Below are positions 58,689-64,000 of a DNA stretch of 64,000 nucleotides, piece after piece. The DNA is from Combretum micranthum (lineage: Eukaryota > Streptophyta > Magnoliopsida > Myrtales > Combretaceae). The notes under the pieces are model-generated. The model was not told where the DNA came from, made no database searches, and saw only the letters and a list, made by a program, of their open reading frames with translations. Both the position numbers and the translations under genes were made by a program. The stretch spans positions 248,001-312,000 of the forward strand of contig JAMXBD010001357.1 of assembly GCA_024138025.1 (NCBI GenBank), given 5' to 3'. Every line of letters begins with the position of its first letter. Within the stretch, counting starts at the first letter, position 1.

Positions 58689-61600
58689 TGTAAGCCCCGG
58701 AAAATTTCAGTAAATAATTCCAAATGAACTTCGAAAATAAACCCTAAAAATCACTCCAAATTAAAACCGAACTTTGAACGAGTCCTAAATATAAACGAAA
58801 GTAAAATTCATTAGTCTTGAGAAAATCTAAAAATAAAATAAGGACTACAAAAGTCCTTAAGTCCAAAAACCATTACGTAAGATAAACTGCTTACCTAATC
58901 TATAATTCATAAAAATCGGGATAAAAATAAAACACAGTGATAATTTGCTAAAAAGCAAGTTAATCCATAACATGACAATTTGAAGGATCAGGAAATCACC
59001 AAAGGCCAATTCCATAATTAGGCTTTGGCACGATTAAGAAAACTTTATCTGCCAATAATAAAATATAGACTTTGGAAATTCCCCAAACGACCAGACTAAT
59101 AATCCTAAGAGACGGAAATCACAATAAAGCCCTAACGATCAAATCAAACTCCCAAGAATCATAGAACGAGTTAGAAATTGAAATCTCGTAATCTTAAGAA
59201 GGAAGAATTCAAGAAACAAAATAACAAATTAATAATCCTTAAGTTAACCAATTGTTCATAAAACCTTAAATCGAAGCAAAAATAAATTCGAAAACAAAAC
59301 ACTATGAAGATCCTTTTTCAAAGCAAATTATAAAATCAAGATTTCCCCAAAATCATTCCAAAAATCGATATTGACTCAAACTCAAGAAAATCATATCTGG
59401 TAACCATTACCGATATAACTCCGGATATAATAATTCAATTCAAGATTTCCGAAAGCAGTAAGAGATATTAAATACTTATAAAAATAAAATTTAAAATAAA
59501 TTTCTCAAACTAAATACGTTGTATAAACAGAAAATCTCAGTTTCCAAATTGGCAAAGGTCTAAACCGGAAAATCATCCGGAAACCCTAACCGGAATACAA
59601 TAGCTTAAGTCCGGCAATCTAGCGCCCTTAACTCTAGAGGCCAAGAGGTAGTTTAAATAAGTAGAATAGCTCGTAGTAATATAAGTTTGTTTAAAAATAA
59701 TTGGTAAATTTTTGACCTATCTCGAACCCGTTCGGATACAGACTTCGAAAAGCGTGTCCCGGGACTCGAGATATCAAAAATATACCATTAGTACCGTTAG
59801 ACTCGTAATTCCACGAGATTTCTAAATATATCAGTTATATAATTTTTCGGGTTATAAAAGTTACAGTTATAACCTTTTTATCGTATTTTCATTTCTACCG
59901 GTAATTGATTATTCTTTTGCACTATTCATTTTATTTCATTACACAATTTTATTATTATTATTATTTTTATATACCCTGGGTTTCCTAGTAATCAAGTAAA
60001 CTTCGAAAACCAGAAAATGAAACCCTAAACCGTTTAGTTCAAGCTTTGAGAAAGACTTAGAAACCCTAATTCCGGCTTTTCCTCGGTTTCCAAATAAGAA
60101 ACTTTTATAAGCAAAATTAATTTTGAATATAGTTCTTGATTATATTTCAAACCAAGAAAATCAGATTTTAGAAAATTTCAATTCCGGGTCATCCCGAGAC
60201 CCATTATAGAAAAGCGTGCCCCGGAACTAGAATTTCAAAAATTTCTTATGAATACTCATTTGAATCGAAATAAAATAAGGATTTCAAAAATATATTTTTC
60301 ATAATTTTCCGGCTTATGAAAAATACAGTTATAGCCTTTTTATTCGTATTTCATTACTACCGGAAATTAAATTGTCTTGTCAACTATTCCTCACTATTCA
60401 AAAAGTACCACCTAGCTACCTATTAGCACACTCTACAATTCAACTCTTACCATCACTCAAATCAATCCCTTTTCTCCATGCTTTTTTCCCTTCAACTTTA
60501 TTACAATTATGACAAGTGATACAAAATCAAATCAAAGGCAAATCAATGAACAAATCAAATCCCCTCCCCCACAAGCTTCCCAAAACCGGCGTGAAAAGCC
60601 TCCCCCCTCCATGCTTCAATTTGAAATTTTCTTTCTTCATTTAACCTAATTCTAATCCATATATATACTACTTTTTCTCTCTCTCTCCTCATTCTTTCAC
60701 TTTCCAAAGTTTCACAAAGTAAAAAGCTCTCAAAATCCTCTCCCTCTCACCCTCAATGCCGTGAGCTTTAGGAGCACACACCCACACACACAACTTTCCA
60801 TTTCCTCTTTTCATCTTCTATTCACTTCAAGTAAGTAAGCTTCCACTCCTTCCACTCATAGATCTTTGTTATGGCTAAGTGATTCTTGGATATTTCAACT
60901 AAATGTCCCCATGATCTTTTGGTAGGGACAATGAAATATCAAAACAAGAATACCGAACCATTACAAAGTAGATCTAACATTTAAAGGAGCTTTCATGCCA
61001 AAAGCTTTATGTTTCTCCAACAAAAAGTGTTTTAAACAAAGATCTTTTATAAAAATATAGTTTTTTATGTTTCAAAACTCATTTGAGCATATGAAATAAT
61101 AGATCTATCATTTTCTACTCATATTATGTAGACATTTAAGATCTCATCTTTATTTTGAGTTTATGTGCATTAATAGTCTTTAATGCTTTTGTCTTTAGTA
61201 AATACCTTCCTAGTATATAGATCTAATTGATAAGTTAATAAAGTCAAAAAGGAAAACACTTTTCAAGAAATGACTTGTGTAAATTCGGATGACTTTGAAA
61301 CCTAGGATAAAAACACCTTTATCAACTCTACTAAACATATATTTTACAAGAGAAATGAGCCTATAGGTAATAGATAATGTTTAGCAATATTTTTCATGGA
61401 TCTTAATGTGTTTTACTAAGGAAAATAGTTGAAAACAAGAGATGAAGTCTAAAGGAAATTTAGAGTTAAAAGTCTTAACAACCAAATTCGTAATAATGGA
61501 CAGATAGATAGAAAACACTATTTTTCCAACTTCAAAAATGGTATTTTCTTAAATAAAATGAGTCCTTAGGATATAGGTATAATAAAAACTTAAAGTTTTA

Positions 61601-63441
61601 AGTATAGAATACATTTTTCCTAAAGAACTCAACTTGAAAATGGACTTTACTAAATTCGGATTTTTGGAAAGCCCATAGTAAAAGACCCACTTAAAAGTTT
61701 ATAAATGAGGAATTTATTAAAGAAATAAAGGCCTTAGGATATAACTAATATAAGAGTCAAAATTTCTTTAAATAAAGTAGAGTTTTCCTAAAGAAAATCC
61801 TTGTAATATGTAGGTGTGACCAAGTGTAGTAAACTCACTTGTTGAACAATAGCATGAGGTGGTTTTCTAAGAAAAAGTTTATTTAAATTCTTTGAATCTA
61901 AAAAGTTATAAGAACTTAGGCTCATTAGAGTTCATATCATGACATTCATGATAGGGAAAATCATTACCATTGCATTTAGTTTCATTTTACACTTAGGAAT
62001 CTCAAGTGCATTCATGAAAACCGCATTTTCGGAATCTATGTTACCGCTGTACAGATCTGATCCCTCATTTCCAAGGCTTAGATATTTTCAAAACTTGATT
62101 TAAACTTCATATTTAGAAAGCTCTTCCGAAGTAGATAGAAATCGATATAAAATTTGCGAGATTCCGAGTTAAAATGACCAAGTTATGGCCGTTTTACGTT
62201 AGAATTCCCGCTTAGGACGCGAATTACGAATTTGATAAGTTCGTATAAAGTCGTTGGATTAGTTCGAGTTGCTTATTAGAGTATTTCTTCCTTTTTAGGT
62301 TCCCGAGTTTGACGATTCCCTACCACCGAATTATTATTACTAGAAGACCGGTGATCCAATGGCCGATGAGTTTTCTCCTTGTTTTGTTACCTTGATTGTG
62401 CTTGTAGTTAGTTGCATTAGAACATAGGAACAAGATAAAAATTGATATGAATGGGGATGGGATATGTGAGATTGTGATGAATGTATGCCAAAGAATACTA
62501 AAGCATATCGAAACCATGATTTGATTGAATAACTGCACCGTTCCTATTATTCCTGTTATATATGTGATATTGGTTAGTCATTCTAAAGAATGTATAAATA
62601 TTTTGACCTAAGCAAAAAGTAAATTGATCATGCATCGCATTGGACATATTGCATTGGTAGCATGCTACTCCTACGCAGGTCGATCGGTATGGTCCGTTGT
62701 TGCCTCGTTTGAATAACGAGCCCGGTGCCAAAGCTCATTCAGGGGTACTAAGGCGCATGTGGATGCATCCTTGGATGAGCCTAGCCGAGTCGAGTGCTAA
62801 GTGCCGAAGGCTTGGGGACTAGATGCGGTCGTGTAGACTCAATACCATTCCTAACCTAAGATACGGAGGGCGTAAATCCGTTCTCTGTGTGGGTTCCAGA
62901 TACCCATGCATAATTGCTTGCTTATGTGTTTATTCATGCATAGCATATGATTGCTTAATAACATGTTTGTTATGGTACGGAATTAAGGGAATTCTCACTA
63001 AGCTAGTGTAGCTTATACCCCAATAGTTGTTTAAATGAGCAGGTTATTCTAAGTATTCTAAGTGGGGTCCGAGATAGTTGAAGCCGAGAATGACTTCGGG
63101 ATTCCGGCAAGATATAAGAATGCTTGAAGTTTTTGGCTAAGCTTTACTATTTGTCTTGTAATAGTTTTATGCAGTGAAGACTTGGGATGAATGTAATTGA
63201 AGTTTGATGAATTGTATTTTGAGGTATAGTGTTTTGTATTTGGAGTATAGTGGATTGTATTTCCTTTACATTGTTACTCAATTGTATCAACATAAAACGT
63301 ATCATTCCGATGTGTCTCCTCTATGTGTTAGACGCCTTATACATAGTATGGAAGCCTTCGCGTGACTGAGGTGGTCATTCTTAGGCTTTAATATTATGTA
63401 CGGCGGACTGCCACGTTTAGGGTACCTTTCGGGGCGTGACA
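58689..63441 (+). repeat. 3' LTR of the giant-LTR element
   Basis: Near-identical partner of 50462-55204; many of the differences are one-base length changes. TATA box at 60660-60667, leader tandem units at about 61281, 61483 and 61651, palindrome GTAGCATGCTAC at 62657-62668, hairpin at 62733-62780, conserved CCGTTCT block at about 62878. Confidence 0.93.
62733..62780 (+). other. Conserved U5 hairpin, copy D
   Basis: Same fold as 54502-54548 with one extra G next to the 5' arm. Confidence 0.7.
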
Positions 63442-63446
63442 ATTTC

Positions 63447-64000
63447 AACTATGGAATTCGATTTTCCAATTTCCACCAAGATCGCAGAGAATCGATATCC
63501 CCCACCAAATAGTGAAATTGGGTTTCCAAACTACAACATACCAAATTCAAATTTCATCTAATTTACATTCTTAGTTCACCATATCCTATATCTCTATCTT
63601 CAATAGAGTTTGTTGGAGAAGCTCTCTTCACACATTCCTAGCCCAATCCTAGCTAGTAATAATCCTACACAAAACTGTAGGGGGGTGAGCGAACCACGGG
63701 CTCAGTGAATAACCAGACTTATCACAACAAGCAAGTTATTATCAATCATATGCAATGCATCAATCAAACACATGAACAATTACAAGCTTGGACAAGCCGG
63801 AATCCAAACAGAATGGAGATTTACGCCCTCTCATCGGGGTTGAAGGAACCGATACCTGAATCACCTACCCAAGAGAAACTAAGTACACAGGAATCCATAA
63901 TCCTCACAATTATTATCTCTTTATGTTAATGATGTTTTAACACTCAGTTCCTGTCTTGTTCCTTAGAACTCCACTAAGTGTTAGCCATTTCACAGCGATA
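63447..64000 (+). repeat. Continuation of the interrupted older sequence
   Basis: Joins 50308-50461 once the giant-LTR element and one TSD copy are removed. It contains CTGTAGGGGGGTGAGCG near 63677, a phrase of the kind found in LTR leaders. A 74-codon ORF (63705-63929) shows no domain. Confidence 0.35.

Larger units (their letters stand above)
50462..63441 (+). mobile_element. Complete giant-LTR, gag-only retrotransposon (12,980 bp)
   Basis: LTRs 50462-55204 (4743 bp) and 58689-63441 (4753 bp), perfect TSD ATTTC at 50457-50461 and 63442-63446, primer binding site at 55212 and polypurine tract at 58676-58688. The interior is 3484 bp and encodes only Gag-type sequence: an N-terminal zinc-knuckle module (55668-56202) and a capsid plus second zinc-knuckle module (56761-57887). 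There is no protease, reverse transcriptase or integrase. Size and LTR length fit LARDs, while the gag content fits TR-GAG elements. It must rely on enzymes of an autonomous relative. The initiator tRNA-Met primer site suggests a Tekay-like chromovirus ancestry, which is inference. Confidence 0.92.

Overview
The window looks like repeat-rich nuclear DNA from a flowering plant, probably a eudicot. It is AT-rich, has many microsatellites, and holds nested LTR retrotransposons of recognisable plant Ty3/gypsy types (Tekay-like chromoviruses, a Tat-type element, a Reina-like chromovirus). It also holds a Ty1/copia-like LTR, a TRIM, and small DNA transposons of Mutator, hAT and CACTA type. I found no convincing host gene, tRNA, rRNA, organellar insertion or CRISPR array. 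All alignments and translations were made by eye, so boundaries without a target-site duplication (TSD) are approximate.

Left third (1-17489), a nest of elements. An old plus-strand long LTR survives as two pieces (1508-2297 and 12178-12703). A minus-strand LTR invaded it on the left (end at 1507). A minus-strand element of 9.9 kb (2298-12172, TSD ATATG) split it in the middle. That second element carries gag zinc-knuckle sequence but no recognisable pol, and it was itself invaded by a 2.8-kb plus-strand LTR (7194-9963). Inside that LTR, at 8977-9088, is the most striking signal of the window: four hairpins with the same loop, GATGCA, and four different self-complementary stems. Three of them sit inside a long outer stem, giving a cloverleaf-like fold. 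A decayed Tat-type element with an internal deletion follows (12704-17489).

Middle (17490-50461). AT-rich non-coding DNA contains a 290-bp TRIM (21025-21314), CACTA-like fragments, a G-run, a 4.8-kb solo LTR (23495-28330), a Mutator-type MITE with a 9-bp TSD (28597-28901), and possibly an old hAT element around these two. Next come a decayed Reina-like chromovirus on the minus strand (29790-36229) with a TIR insertion flanked by a 102-bp direct duplication, minus-strand LTR relics (37707-41209 and 46880-47860), a hAT MITE (43064-43619), local tandem duplications and a copia-like LTR.

Right fifth (50462-63441). A complete 12,980-bp element has 4.74-4.75-kb LTRs, a perfect 5-bp TSD (ATTTC), a primer binding site and a polypurine tract. 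Its 3.5-kb interior holds only gag-related sequence with two separate zinc-knuckle modules and no pol. It is a non-autonomous, gag-bearing giant-LTR element (between the published LARD and TR-GAG concepts). Its copying would depend on reverse transcriptase and integrase supplied by another element. The solo LTR at 23495-28330 belongs to the same family.

Linking theme. The long-LTR families here carry a structured block upstream of the LTR 3' end. In one lineage it is a hairpin with compensatory changes between copies, in the other the GATGCA-loop array. These look like RNA elements kept in the non-coding leader of the transcripts.
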